Positions 45,994-55,207 of a stretch of 64,000 nt of DNA are shown piece after piece. Origin of the DNA: Ornithobacterium rhinotracheale. Its GTDB lineage: Bacteria; Bacteroidota; Bacteroidia; Flavobacteriales; Weeksellaceae. The notes beneath the pieces were generated by a model. That model saw only the letters and a list, made by a program, of their open reading frames with translations, was not told the origin of the DNA and did not search any database. The stretch spans positions 1,399,501 through 1,463,500 of the forward strand of contig NZ_CP094846.1 in the NCBI RefSeq assembly GCF_022832975.1, in the 5' to 3' direction. Within the stretch, counting starts at the first letter, position 1. Every line of letters begins with the position of its first letter. The position numbers were made by a program, and so were the translations under genes.

Positions 45994-47211
45994 TTAAGCT
46001 CTCGTAAGCTCTAAAACTGTAATTTCTGGCCACTCGCCTACACGACCTGGAAATGCTAAATAACCAAACCCGCGGTTTACATAATGCTGTCTGCCTTTGT
46101 TTTCGTACAATCCCGCCCAATGATGATAGCGATACTGCACGGGGCTCCATTTTATCAACCCTGGAATTTCTATTCCAAACTGCATTCCGTGGGTGTGACC
46201 AGAAAGGGTTAAATGCATGAATTTTTCAAAATCCACAATATTGTCATAGTCTGGAATATCGTGGTCAAAATGCGAGGGATCATGAGAAAGTAGGATATTG
46301 ATGTCTCCCTCTTTTGCATCTACACTTGCCTTGCGGATGTCTCCTTTGCGCGGGAAATATGGCGAGCTTCCCCAGTTTTCTACGCCTATAATATTGAGCC
46401 TTTTACCATTTCGCTCAATGGTTTTCATTTCGTTGTTTAGCACCGTAAATCCTATTTCACGCTGCATTTGTTGGATTTTGGCAATACTTTCTTTTTTCTC
46501 GGCCGGTGTCAAATTTCCATAATCTCCATAATCGTGATTCCCGAGCACGGCAAACATTCCGTCTTCGGCCTTTAATTGCGAAAATATCTTTTGGTAGGGT
46601 ACAAACTCGCTGTAATGATTATTTACCATATCACCGGTAAAAACCAAAATATCAGATTTTTGCTCATTAGCTAACTGAACGCCGTAATTTACTTTGTCTA
46701 TATCATCAAAACTCCCACTATGAATGTCTGAAAGTTGGGTAATGGTAAATCCTTCAAATTCTTCGGGTAAATCTTTAATTTTAACCTTTTTACGAATCAC
46801 TCGAAAACGATATCTTCCAAACAGAATTCCGTCTAAAACACCCATAAAAGCCACCGAAGCTACGCCCAAAGCAATGAGCGAAACGGCTTTTCTACGGCTT
46901 GGCATCGTGCCCCCGTCTTTGGCTTGAAATAAATAGCCTACCAAACGGAATACATCTTCAATCATCATCCCGATGGCGATGAGCATTTTGGGTACAATAA
47001 ATAAGGTGAAAAGAATAATTAATTTCTTAAACGCAGGAGTTGCAAAATTCTTGATTCCGCTGAATAGGAAATAAATCATTGCAGAGTATATCAAGGTATT
47101 TACAATGATATAAGCGTAGAGAAATGTATTGTTTTTGGTATAAATTCTAAATGCTTGAAACGAATAACACTCGATCAAGACTAAAAAAAGAAGGATTACA
47201 TATTTAAACAT
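45994..47211 (-). CDS. Membrane metallophosphoesterase
   Basis: A 405-residue protein: four to five membrane helices in the first 130 residues, then a calcineurin-like phosphoesterase domain with all metal-binding motifs: ITQLSDIHSG (Asp and His), VFTGDMVNNH, VLGNHDYGDYG, LLSHDP and LSGHTHGMQFG. It is related to the YkuE/LpxH-like class; the substrate (phosphodiester, possibly a lipid or nucleotide) is unknown. The domain would face whichever side follows the last helix. It follows the ketoacyl synthase gene, separated by that gene's terminator. Confidence 0.92.
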   Translation of the reverse strand: MFKYVILLFLVLIECYSFQAFRIYTKNNTFLYAYIIVNTLIYSAMIYFLFSGIKNFATPAFKKLIILFTLFIVPKMLIAIGMMIEDVFRLVGYLFQAKDGGTMPSRRKAVSLIALGVASVAFMGVLDGILFGRYRFRVIRKKVKIKDLPEEFEGFTITQLSDIHSGSFDDIDKVNYGVQLANEQKSDILVFTGDMVNNHYSEFVPYQKIFSQLKAEDGMFAVLGNHDYGDYGNLTPAEKKESIAKIQQMQREIGFTVLNNEMKTIERNGKRLNIIGVENWGSSPYFPRKGDIRKASVDAKEGDINILLSHDPSHFDHDIPDYDNIVDFEKFMHLTLSGHTHGMQFGIEIPGLIKWSPVQYRYHHWAGLYENKGRQHYVNRGFGYLAFPGRVGEWPEITVLELTRA

Positions 47212-47230
47212 AGTAGCGTTTAAACCAAAA

Positions 47231-47253
47231 AAAATGCCATTTTATGGCATTTT
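47231..47253 (-). terminator. Terminator overlapping the ketoacyl synthase stop codon
   Basis: 10-bp perfect stem (47231-47240 with 47244-47253) and a three-base loop that is the stop codon region itself, with a T8 tail on the minus strand. Confidence 0.85.
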
Positions 47254-48312
47254 ATAGATGATTGCATTGATATTCATTCCTGCCCCCACGCTCGCAAAAA
47301 TTATTTTGTCATTTGATTTAAATTCGTGTGTTCCGAGTTCCTTTTTCTGAATTAAATCAAACATCGTAGGCACCGTTGCTACCGATGAGTTTCCGAATTT
47401 TTGCACCGTCATAGGCGCCACATCTTCTGGAGCTTCGGCTCGGTATAATTTGAAAAGTCTTGCTACCATAGCATGATCCATTTTGGCATTGGCTTGGTGC
47501 AACAATACTTTTTTGACTTCGCTGATGTCGCTGCCCGAAGCATCAATCACATCTTTTATGGCTTGTGGTACATTTCTTAAAGCGAATTCGTACACTTTTC
47601 TACCTTTCATGCTCACACTTTTGGCGTGATCTGTGCAACCAGCTTTAAGCGAAGGACCGCTCGTTAAATAAGAAATTTCGTCTTGTGCATAATTATAAGT
47701 TCCATAGCCCAAAACACCTTTTGGCTCATCACTTTCTTCGGCAGACAATACTACGGCTCCTGCGCCATCGCTAAAAATCAAAGCTGTACGGTCATGCGGG
47801 TCTATGGCTCTCGAAACCATGTCGCTACCGATTACCAAAATGTTTTTTGCCAATCCAGCTTGAATAAATTGTGTTGCCACAATCATAGCCTCAATCCAGC
47901 CAGGACACCCGAAAATCATATCATACGGACGACATTTTAGATTTTTAATGCCTAATAAATGTTTCACACGGGTAGACATACTTGGCATAAAATCAGCGGC
48001 TTGAGAAGTTTTCTCGATATCGCCATAGTTTGAAGCCACGATGATGTAGTCTAATTGTTCTTTGTCCAAATTTGCATCTTCCAAAGCGCGTTTTCCCGCA
48101 ATGCTTGCCATCTCAGAATTTTTCATTTCAGAATTTGCATACCTACGCTCTTCGATTTCGGTAATTTCTTTGAATTTCTGAATTGTTTCTTCGTTAGATT
48201 TAAGTATTCTTTCGCCTTTTTCATCATAAAATTCATGTGACAAAAAATCTGAATTTTTCACGATATTTTCTGGCAAATAGTGTCCTGAACCTTTTATAAT
48301 GGCATTAAGCAT
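47242..48312 (-). CDS. 3-oxoacyl-ACP synthase III family protein
   Basis: A 356-residue thiolase-fold condensing enzyme. The catalytic triad is visible: Cys in MIFGCPGWIEAM, His in VLLHQANAKMDHA and Asn in FGNSSVATVP. FabH starts fatty acid synthesis; this branch, with a longer N-terminal segment and GCPGW instead of the classic ACAG, is distinct from housekeeping FabH and may act on a special acyl chain. Substrate is not predictable. A TAnnTTTG box lies upstream and a terminator is fused to the stop codon, so it is a single-gene unit. Confidence 0.9.
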   Translation of the reverse strand: MLNAIIKGSGHYLPENIVKNSDFLSHEFYDEKGERILKSNEETIQKFKEITEIEERRYANSEMKNSEMASIAGKRALEDANLDKEQLDYIIVASNYGDIEKTSQAADFMPSMSTRVKHLLGIKNLKCRPYDMIFGCPGWIEAMIVATQFIQAGLAKNILVIGSDMVSRAIDPHDRTALIFSDGAGAVVLSAEESDEPKGVLGYGTYNYAQDEISYLTSGPSLKAGCTDHAKSVSMKGRKVYEFALRNVPQAIKDVIDASGSDISEVKKVLLHQANAKMDHAMVARLFKLYRAEAPEDVAPMTVQKFGNSSVATVPTMFDLIQKKELGTHEFKSNDKIIFASVGAGMNINAIIYKMP

Positions 48313-48331
48313 AGTTTCGATTTTTAGTTTG

Positions 48332-48339
48332 CAAAGATA
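48332..48339 (-). promoter_or_regulatory. -7 promoter box (TATCTTTG)
   Basis: Exact TAnnTTTG on the minus strand, 19 bases before the ketoacyl synthase ATG. Confidence 0.5.
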
Positions 48340-48420
48340 ATAAAAACAAAACGGATACTTTAAATATTAAACAATTTTTTTCTTTTTTGGATTGGCTTGC
48401 AATTTTTTTTACTATATTAA

Positions 48421-48474
48421 AAATATACCAAATTATGATTTTTCTGAGATTCCGAATCGAGCTAGGAATGACAC
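48421..48474. repeat. Intergenic stem-loop repeat, copy 5
   Basis: Reverse orientation relative to the 26.7 kb unit: AAATATACCAAATT, TTTTTCTGAGATTCCGAATC, then GAGCTAGGAATGACA. The gap 48313-48871 (559 bases) has no gene; it also holds a G+C-rich block near 48540-48600. Confidence 0.8.
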
Positions 48475-48756
48475 TCAAACTTTACACTACCTTGTAATCC
48501 TGAACTCGTTTCAAGGTCTCAATGATGTATGTTCATTTTGGCTTGAACCAAAACGAACCAAAAGTTCAAGAACGAAACGGGGTTTGCCTACGGCACGGAA
48601 TTTTTAAAGCTAAAAGTTGCTACCACCCAAACCGCTATTCACATTTTGACTTTTCACGCAACTAAATCGCTTTTTTAAAAATTCCTAAACCCAAGTTTCA
48701 TTCATCTTACTCGTAAAAAAGATGCTGAAACAAATTCAAAATATTCAATATGAATA

Positions 48757-48811
48757 AAAATACACCAAAATTCCGATTTTTCTGAGATCCCGAATCGAGT
48801 TCGGAATGACA
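48757..48811. repeat. Intergenic stem-loop repeat, copy 6
   Basis: Closely matches copy 5 and, inverted, the 26.7 and 27.5 kb units. The core TTCCGAACTCGATTCGG(G) can form a hairpin. It is a direct repeat of copy 5, about 340 bases away. Confidence 0.85.
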
Positions 48812-48871
48812 AATGGGTTTAAATTCAAAATATGAATAAAAATATAAATAAAAAATACATCAAATTAAGAA

Positions 48872-51205
48872 TTATCCTACAATTCTGAGTTTGGCAAAGC
48901 GCAAAAGTAATTTCTTTTCGCCAGCGTTTTCAAAGTTTACAATGGCTTTTTCATCACCCACTTCGCCCTCAATGCTTTTCACCACGCCTCTACCAAATCG
49001 ATCGTGTAGCACTACGCTGTCCACTTTCAGAGATTGATTGGCAGAATCGCCCGCTTGCAATTTTGCTTCGCTCAATTTCTTTAAATTCTGATTGCTTGTG
49101 CTCGGCAAAGGTTTTTTAATTTTTCGTTTGTACGAAATCGGTTCGTTTTTCTCTTTTCGGGTAAAAGTTGGAAAATCATCACCAAACAAATCTGCCGAAA
49201 GCCCTGTGCTGTTCATAGGCGTTACAGGACTTGGGTTCTTCCAGTCCAGATATTGATCGCTAATTTCTTCTAAAAATCGGCTCGGTTCGGCGTCTACAAT
49301 TTTGCCCCAACGGCTACGCGAAACAGAGTAAGAAAGCATGGCTTCTTTCTCGGCACGCGTGAGTGCTACATAAAACAAGCGGCGTTCTTCTTCAAGCTCT
49401 TGGCGAGAATTTAAATTCATTTGAGATGGGAATAAATTTTCCTCCAAGCCCACGACAAAAACCACAGGAAACTCCAAACCTTTTGCCAAATGCACCGTCA
49501 TCAGCGAGACTTTATCAGTATCGGTTTCATCTTTGTCGGCATCGGTAGAGAGTGCCGCATCTTCCAAAAATCCTTGCAAAGTGGGGTTTCCACCCTCGAT
49601 TTGGCTTTGCTCCTCCACATAGCCTTGCAAACTGTTTAGCAACTCTTGCAAGTTTTCCAGTCTTGAGCGACCTTCTGGCGTTTCGTCATCGCTCAATGTT
49701 TTGAGCATGCCAGATTCCTTTGCCACCTGCAATGCTACCTCATACACATCGCCCGTTTTTAATTTCACGGCAAAACTTTGAATCATCGTTGCAAAATTAT
49801 TTAAAGAATTAAATGCTCGAGCGTTTAACTTTAATTGTGGTGCATAAAACTGTAAATTAAATAAAATTTCGATGACAGGCTTGCCCACTTTGTCGGCAAA
49901 AACAGTAAGTGCCTGCTGCGTTGTGTTCCCGATACCACGCACGGGATAATTGATGATACGCATCAAAGCCTCCTCGTCGTTTGGATTCACGAGTAATCGC
50001 AGATAAGCGATTAAATCCTTTACCTCTTTTCTTTGGTAAAACGACATGCCACCATAAATTCTATACGGAATATTTTTTTTACGCAACGCCTCCTCTATCG
50101 CACGCGATTGTGCATTGGTGCGATACAGCACGGCAAAATCACTATTATTGTATTGATTTTGCATTTTTTTCTCAAAAATCTGTGCCGCAATATAGCGGGC
50201 TTCGTCCATATCCGTCAAGGCACGATACACGGGGATTTTTGCCCCCGCATCGTTGGAAGTCCATACATTTTTCTTGAGCTGATCTCTGTTTTTGGCAATA
50301 ATATCGTTTGCCGCGTTTACAATATTTTGAGTTGAACGATAATTTTGTTCCAAGGCAAAAGATTGCGCATCTTTATAATCTTTATTAAAATTTAAAATAT
50401 TTCGAATATTTGCCCCACGGAACGCATAAATCGACTGCGCATCGTCGCCCACTACACAAATATTCTCGAACCTTGACGCCAAAGCTTTTACAATTAAATA
50501 CTGAGAATGGTTGGTATCCTGATACTCATCTACCAAAATGTATTTAAATCGGTTTTGATATTTGGCCAAAACTTCTGGGAAACGGGTTAAAACCTCATTG
50601 GTGCGCAACAGCAAATCGTCAAAATCCATTCCGCCAGATTTAAAGCATTTTTCCACATAGCGTTTATAAATTTCGCCCGTTTGTGGTCGCAATGCAATGG
50701 CATCGGCTTCCATGATTTCGGGATTGTTGAAATAAGCTCGCACCGTGATTAAGTTATTTTTAAACTGAGAAATTCGGTTGAGAATTTGTTTGGGTTTATA
50801 CACATCGGTATCGAGATTCATTTCTTTAATCACTTTCTTTAAAATTGAAAGTGCATCTTGCTGGTCATAAATCGTGAAATTAGACGGGTAGCCCAAAAGG
50901 GGGGCTTCCACACGCAAAATTCTTGCAAAAATGGAGTGAAAAGTTCCCATCCAGATGTTTTTGGCTTCGCTCACGCCCACCACTTTGGCGATACGCTCCT
51001 TCATCTCGCGGGCAGCCTTATTGGTAAAGGTGAGTGCAAGAATATTAAAGCTATCTACTCCTTGATTGATTAAGTGTGCAATACGATAAGTTAAAACTCG
51101 TGTTTTTCCAGAACCTGCCCCTGCGATCACCATTACAGGACCTTCGGTAGCTTCTACGGCTTGGCGTTGAACATCATTTAATTCATCTAAATAGTTACTT
51201 CCCAT
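48872..51205 (-). CDS. UvrD/PcrA-type DNA helicase
   Basis: A 777-residue superfamily 1A helicase for nucleotide-excision repair and replication-fork upkeep. Motifs in order: Q motif LNDVQRQAVE, Walker A AGAGSGKTRVLTYRI, motif II LVDEYQDTN, motif III GDDAQSIYAFRGA, motif IV EQNYRST, motif V VSLMTVHLAKGLEFPVVFVVGLE and motif VI VALTRAEKE. The C-terminal 120 residues carry the Tudor-like PcrA tail (LHDRFGRGVVKSIEG). Sequence cannot separate UvrD from PcrA. Monocistronic. Confidence 0.95.
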   Translation of the reverse strand: MGSNYLDELNDVQRQAVEATEGPVMVIAGAGSGKTRVLTYRIAHLINQGVDSFNILALTFTNKAAREMKERIAKVVGVSEAKNIWMGTFHSIFARILRVEAPLLGYPSNFTIYDQQDALSILKKVIKEMNLDTDVYKPKQILNRISQFKNNLITVRAYFNNPEIMEADAIALRPQTGEIYKRYVEKCFKSGGMDFDDLLLRTNEVLTRFPEVLAKYQNRFKYILVDEYQDTNHSQYLIVKALASRFENICVVGDDAQSIYAFRGANIRNILNFNKDYKDAQSFALEQNYRSTQNIVNAANDIIAKNRDQLKKNVWTSNDAGAKIPVYRALTDMDEARYIAAQIFEKKMQNQYNNSDFAVLYRTNAQSRAIEEALRKKNIPYRIYGGMSFYQRKEVKDLIAYLRLLVNPNDEEALMRIINYPVRGIGNTTQQALTVFADKVGKPVIEILFNLQFYAPQLKLNARAFNSLNNFATMIQSFAVKLKTGDVYEVALQVAKESGMLKTLSDDETPEGRSRLENLQELLNSLQGYVEEQSQIEGGNPTLQGFLEDAALSTDADKDETDTDKVSLMTVHLAKGLEFPVVFVVGLEENLFPSQMNLNSRQELEEERRLFYVALTRAEKEAMLSYSVSRSRWGKIVDAEPSRFLEEISDQYLDWKNPSPVTPMNSTGLSADLFGDDFPTFTRKEKNEPISYKRKIKKPLPSTSNQNLKKLSEAKLQAGDSANQSLKVDSVVLHDRFGRGVVKSIEGEVGDEKAIVNFENAGEKKLLLRFAKLRIVG

Positions 51206-51266
51206 GCCGTAAATATACTAAGTTTTTTCTAGTTTCAAATGAAGCTTCATGGAGTGGTTTTGTAAA

Positions 51267-53189
51267 TCACTTAGAATCAATAATTGTTTTATTATTTTTA
51301 ATTAAATATTGATAGTATTGAAGAAATGCTTTTCCGTATTCAGCCATTTCATGGGTTTTGGTTGCATTGATTTGTGATAAATCTTGTTTGTTTTTATGCT
51401 TATAGTCGTAGAGTGCTAGATTGTCTCTTATAATGCATAAATGTGTGGTATCGACAACGCCAATTTTATCATCATCATTAATTAATGTATAGGGTCTGTT
51501 TTGGTGAATTAAATCGATGCCATAAGTATTATTTATATAAGGTAAATTCAGAATTCCCATAATGGTGGGAACAATATCTATTTGGCTTGCAAGTTTTTTT
51601 TCGTTTTGTGGAGAAACCAATCCATTAGGAGAGAAAAATATGAGAGGTACATGAAAATAATTCATAGGAATGTCGTATTGTGGATTGATGTTAGCTCCAT
51701 GATCTGCCACAAGGACAAAAAGGGTATTGTTGTACCAACTTTGTTTTTGAGCCATGGTAAAGAATTGTTTAAGCGACCAATCTGCATATTCCACAATCTG
51801 CTGATTAATTATTTTGTTTTTGGGTTTAAAATAGCTAGGAATATAAAAAGGCCCGTGGTCGCTAGCCGTCATAAAACTCACAAAAAATGGTTTGTTTGAT
51901 TTTGCTAAATCATTGATTATGGGTATGGAAAACCTAAACATATAATCGTCTGGGACGCCCAGAGTTGTTTTCACTTCTTGAGATGGGTAATTGCTTTCTG
52001 TTATAATATTTTGAAAACCATTGGCACGCAAAAAACCTTCAACATTATCAAATTGCCCATCGTGAGTGGTAAAATAGGTAGTGCTGTAATTATTTGCTAA
52101 AAAAGCATTTTGAATTCCATCAAAGGGCTTGATCTCTTTCATTGTATGCTGTCTGTAAATCGCAGGATACGAAAAAAGCGAACTAAAAATACCATTAAAT
52201 GTATGTTTTCCGGCCGAAAAAGCATTTTCAAAGAATAGAGATTTTTGGCTTAGACTATCTAAGAAAGGGGTTAAATTGTATTGGTTCCCAAAAATGCCCA
52301 TTTTGGCAGCGCTCATACTTTCCATAATAATTAAAACTACATTTTCTTTATGAATTGCTGCGCCGCCATTGAGTGATTTTCTTGCCAGTGGTGCTTGGTA
52401 CATACTAGAATCGATTTGCAAGTATTTATGAACAATTTTTTCAGCTTTATCATCACTCATGAAATCTAAATGAACATTACGATCACTTTTTTGCGACAAA
52501 TAACTCTGAATCAGTGTGAAAGAGGGGTTTAATCCTAATTTGTTTAACAAGGGATTGGTGCAAAAATACGCAGTACCTACTCTAATGGGTGATTTAGCTT
52601 CTACTCTCCCTCTGATGCCTAAAAAAATCAAAGCCAGCATAATTAAGCTAATCGGTATTTTAAGGAAGATTTTTTCGTTTCCAAAAATTATATTTTTGAA
52701 TATTTTTTTGAGTGAAAAATAGAATACTAATTCCAAAATTACAAAAAGCAAAATATAAATAGCATATTGAGGTTCCTCTAGAATCATGGACAAAACAAAC
52801 ATTGGATTATCTGCCCACATGAAAGCCCCTACCGTAAATCTCTCAAAAAATTGATGAAAATAAGGAATATCTGCGGCACATATAGCGAAACTAATTGTAA
52901 ATAAAGTAAAAATCCATATAAATAATAATTTTATAATTAAACGGTTTTGTTTATTTAAAATATCTAGAATGAATAAAACAAGTGCTGGTAGAATCATAAT
53001 ATATCCCGCAACTACAACATCAAAACGCACTCCCATTATAAACGAGCGAGCAATATTGTATCCCCCCTCACCATCACCCAGTCTATCTCGTTCTATCCAA
53101 AATAGCACACCTCTAAAAAGCGTATAGATACAAAGAACTAAAAAATAAATCTTGAGAATTACTTGGACACTGCCTAATTTTGCTTTCAT
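51267..53189 (-). CDS. LTA synthase-family sulfatase-fold membrane protein
   Basis: A 640-residue inner-membrane protein: five helices in the first 190 residues, then a periplasmic alkaline-phosphatase/sulfatase-fold domain. Motifs: NVVLIIMESMSAAKMG, which holds the metal-binding Glu, HTFNGIFSSLFSYPA, TTHDGQFDN and LFVLVADHGAN. In Gram-negative bacteria relatives add phosphoethanolamine or phosphoglycerol to glycans or lipids; the exact donor and acceptor are not known here. It follows crcB by 12 bases and may be cotranscribed with it. Confidence 0.9.
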   Translation of the reverse strand: MKAKLGSVQVILKIYFLVLCIYTLFRGVLFWIERDRLGDGEGGYNIARSFIMGVRFDVVVAGYIMILPALVLFILDILNKQNRLIIKLLFIWIFTLFTISFAICAADIPYFHQFFERFTVGAFMWADNPMFVLSMILEEPQYAIYILLFVILELVFYFSLKKIFKNIIFGNEKIFLKIPISLIMLALIFLGIRGRVEAKSPIRVGTAYFCTNPLLNKLGLNPSFTLIQSYLSQKSDRNVHLDFMSDDKAEKIVHKYLQIDSSMYQAPLARKSLNGGAAIHKENVVLIIMESMSAAKMGIFGNQYNLTPFLDSLSQKSLFFENAFSAGKHTFNGIFSSLFSYPAIYRQHTMKEIKPFDGIQNAFLANNYSTTYFTTHDGQFDNVEGFLRANGFQNIITESNYPSQEVKTTLGVPDDYMFRFSIPIINDLAKSNKPFFVSFMTASDHGPFYIPSYFKPKNKIINQQIVEYADWSLKQFFTMAQKQSWYNNTLFVLVADHGANINPQYDIPMNYFHVPLIFFSPNGLVSPQNEKKLASQIDIVPTIMGILNLPYINNTYGIDLIHQNRPYTLINDDDKIGVVDTTHLCIIRDNLALYDYKHKNKQDLSQINATKTHEMAEYGKAFLQYYQYLIKNNKTIIDSK

Positions 53190-53201
53190 TTTACCTTCAA
53201 A

Positions 53202-53564
53202 TTAATTAAAAATTGCTAAAAATTTATTTCCTAAAATCAATCCGAGGATACATATAATAAAGGTGCCTAAACTATAAATTCCAAATCCTAAATAATCGCC
53301 ACTCACTAGCATCTTGTAATTCTCTGCTGTGAATGTAGAAAAAGTGGTGAATCCACCACACAACCCCACAGCTAGTAATAAATAAACCGATTGATTCAAA
53401 ACGGATCTCTCCCCCAATGCCATAAAAAAACCGATTAATACACAGCCAAAAAAATTAGCCAAAAAAGTACCAAATGAGTAATTGTAATTAAAAAAAGAAA
53501 GAAGAAATCGCAAAACACTGCCTACGCCCCCTCCTATGAATATGAATAATAAATTTTTGAACAT
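53202..53564 (-). CDS. crcB: Fluoride channel CrcB/Fluc
   Basis: A 120-residue, four-helix membrane protein of the fluoride exporter family. Motifs: GGGVGSVLRF, GTFLANFFGCVLIGF (the conserved Asn) and GLCGGFTTFSTFT with the Phe-box and Thr/Ser track. It works as a dual-topology dimer. ATG 53564 is preferred over the GTG at 53570, because a TAnnTTTG promoter box ends at 53570. No fluoride riboswitch is visible upstream. The LTA-synthase-like gene follows closely. Confidence 0.93.
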   Translation of the reverse strand: MFKNLLFIFIGGGVGSVLRFLLSFFNYNYSFGTFLANFFGCVLIGFFMALGERSVLNQSVYLLLAVGLCGGFTTFSTFTAENYKMLVSGDYLGFGIYSLGTFIICILGLILGNKFLAIFN

Positions 53565-53569
53565 AGGCA

Positions 53570-53577
53570 CAAATTTA
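53570..53577 (-). promoter_or_regulatory. -7 promoter box of crcB (TAAATTTG)
   Basis: Exact TAnnTTTG on the minus strand, only five bases from the crcB ATG, so the mRNA would have little or no leader. Confidence 0.5.
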
Positions 53578-53749
53578 TGAAAGATTTTATTTTTTATTTA
53601 AAAAAAAATATCTAATTATTGATTTACAATAAATTAGAAAATCAATATGCAGAGTTTAATTCAGTGTTTGTAATAAATTTGATAATTTAATAACAAAAAT
53701 CATTATTCTGAATCATTTTTTTTTGTAAATTTATTGAAAAATAAAAGAC

Positions 53750-55168
53750 ATGCATATTGTACATTTATCATCTGAATTCTATCCCATCGCAAAAGTTGGC
53801 GGATTGGGTGATGTTGTGGGAGCTCTCCCTAAATATTTAAACAAAATTGAAGGCGTAGAATCGAAAGTAGTAATGCCGTATGTGTATAACGCCAAAACAG
53901 CTGAAATAAATAAAGAATTAGACCATGTGGCTTTCTTGCCTTTTGGAAAGAATAAATTAGAAGTAAAAATTTGGCGCACCAATGATTTTGGGTATAATTT
54001 ATATTTAATTGAAATTGAAGGATTCTCTCATCGAGAAAAAGTGTATGGCTACGGCGATGATGATTACTATTTCGTAGCTTTTCAAGTAGCAGCGCTTAAC
54101 TGGATTCACCAATGGGATGAAATGCCAGATGTAGTGCATTGCCACGACTACCACACAGGATTTATTCCTTTTTTAATGAAATTTGCGCACCAGTATCCTA
54201 AGTTAAGAGAAGTACCTTCGGTATTCACCATTCACAATGGAAAATATCAAGGGCAAATGCCTTGGGAAATCGCTGATTATTTCCCGTGGTTTGATACCTG
54301 GCAAATGCCACTACTAATTTGGGACAACTGCATCAATGCTATGGCCGCAGCTGTGAAGTGTGCATGGCGCGTGAACACTGTTTCGCCACAGTACATGAAA
54401 GAATTAATGGAGGGAGATTCTAGCCTTGCTCCACTCTTTAGACAAGAATGGCAAAAATGCATCGGAATCTTGAATGGAATCGACAACGACGAATGGAATC
54501 CTGAAACCGATCAGAATCTAGTTTTCAACTATTCTCAACGAAATGCCATTAAAGGAAAAACCGAAAACAAAAAAACACTCTGCGAAAGATTTGGCTTTAA
54601 TGAAAAATTACCAATCATCACTTTCATTGGCCGTTTTGTAGACCAAAAAGGTGTAGATGTTTTGGCAGATGCGATATGGAAAGCCATTAATATAATTGAT
54701 TTTCAAGCCAATTTCTTTATACTTGGAAGCGGAGATCGAGATTTAAGCGATGGCGTTCAGCAAATGAAATATTATTTAGACGATAGATTCAATGTTTTCA
54801 TCGGCTACGATGAGGCACTTGCTCGCATTGCATATGCGGGATCAGATTTTATGATTATGCCATCAAGATTTGAACCTTGTGGTTTAAATCAATTTTACAC
54901 TTTTAGATACGGCGGCTTGCCAATTGTGCGCACCGTGGGCGGATTGCTAGATTCTGTAATTGATTTTGAAGATGAAGGCGGAAACGGAATTAGATTTATA
55001 AATTTAACAAGTGATGACATTCTTCATGCAATACATCGTGCAATTACACTTAAAGAGGATAAAAAACGAATCAACGCTATTATCAAAAACAACATGAAAC
55101 TTGATTTTTCTTGGGACAAAGCAGCTCAGAATTATTTAGATATGTATAAAAACTTAAAACCTGAATAG
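53750..55168 (+). CDS. glgA: Glycogen synthase GlgA
   Basis: GT5 glycosyltransferase that adds glucose from ADP-glucose to glycogen. The 472-residue protein begins MHIVHLSSEFYPIAKVGGLGDVVGALP, which contains the ADP-glucose-binding KVGGLGD motif. Further landmarks are FTIHNGKYQGQ, TVSPQYMKE, GILNGIDNDEWNP, FIGRFVDQKGVD and the catalytic C-terminal SRFEPCGLNQFYTFRYGGLP with TVGGL. First gene of a pair with glgC (39 bases apart). The branching enzyme and phosphorylase are not in the window. Confidence 0.97.
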   Translation: MHIVHLSSEFYPIAKVGGLGDVVGALPKYLNKIEGVESKVVMPYVYNAKTAEINKELDHVAFLPFGKNKLEVKIWRTNDFGYNLYLIEIEGFSHREKVYGYGDDDYYFVAFQVAALNWIHQWDEMPDVVHCHDYHTGFIPFLMKFAHQYPKLREVPSVFTIHNGKYQGQMPWEIADYFPWFDTWQMPLLIWDNCINAMAAAVKCAWRVNTVSPQYMKELMEGDSSLAPLFRQEWQKCIGILNGIDNDEWNPETDQNLVFNYSQRNAIKGKTENKKTLCERFGFNEKLPIITFIGRFVDQKGVDVLADAIWKAINIIDFQANFFILGSGDRDLSDGVQQMKYYLDDRFNVFIGYDEALARIAYAGSDFMIMPSRFEPCGLNQFYTFRYGGLPIVRTVGGLLDSVIDFEDEGGNGIRFINLTSDDILHAIHRAITLKEDKKRINAIIKNNMKLDFSWDKAAQNYLDMYKNLKPE

Positions 55169-55207
55169 AATAACTTAAAAAAAGTAAATTTAATAAACAA
55201 CGATAAA

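Noticed and set aside
53571-53749. Fluoride riboswitch before crcB
   Set aside because: The conserved crcB-motif sequence and pseudoknot are not present; the promoter box leaves no room for a leader.
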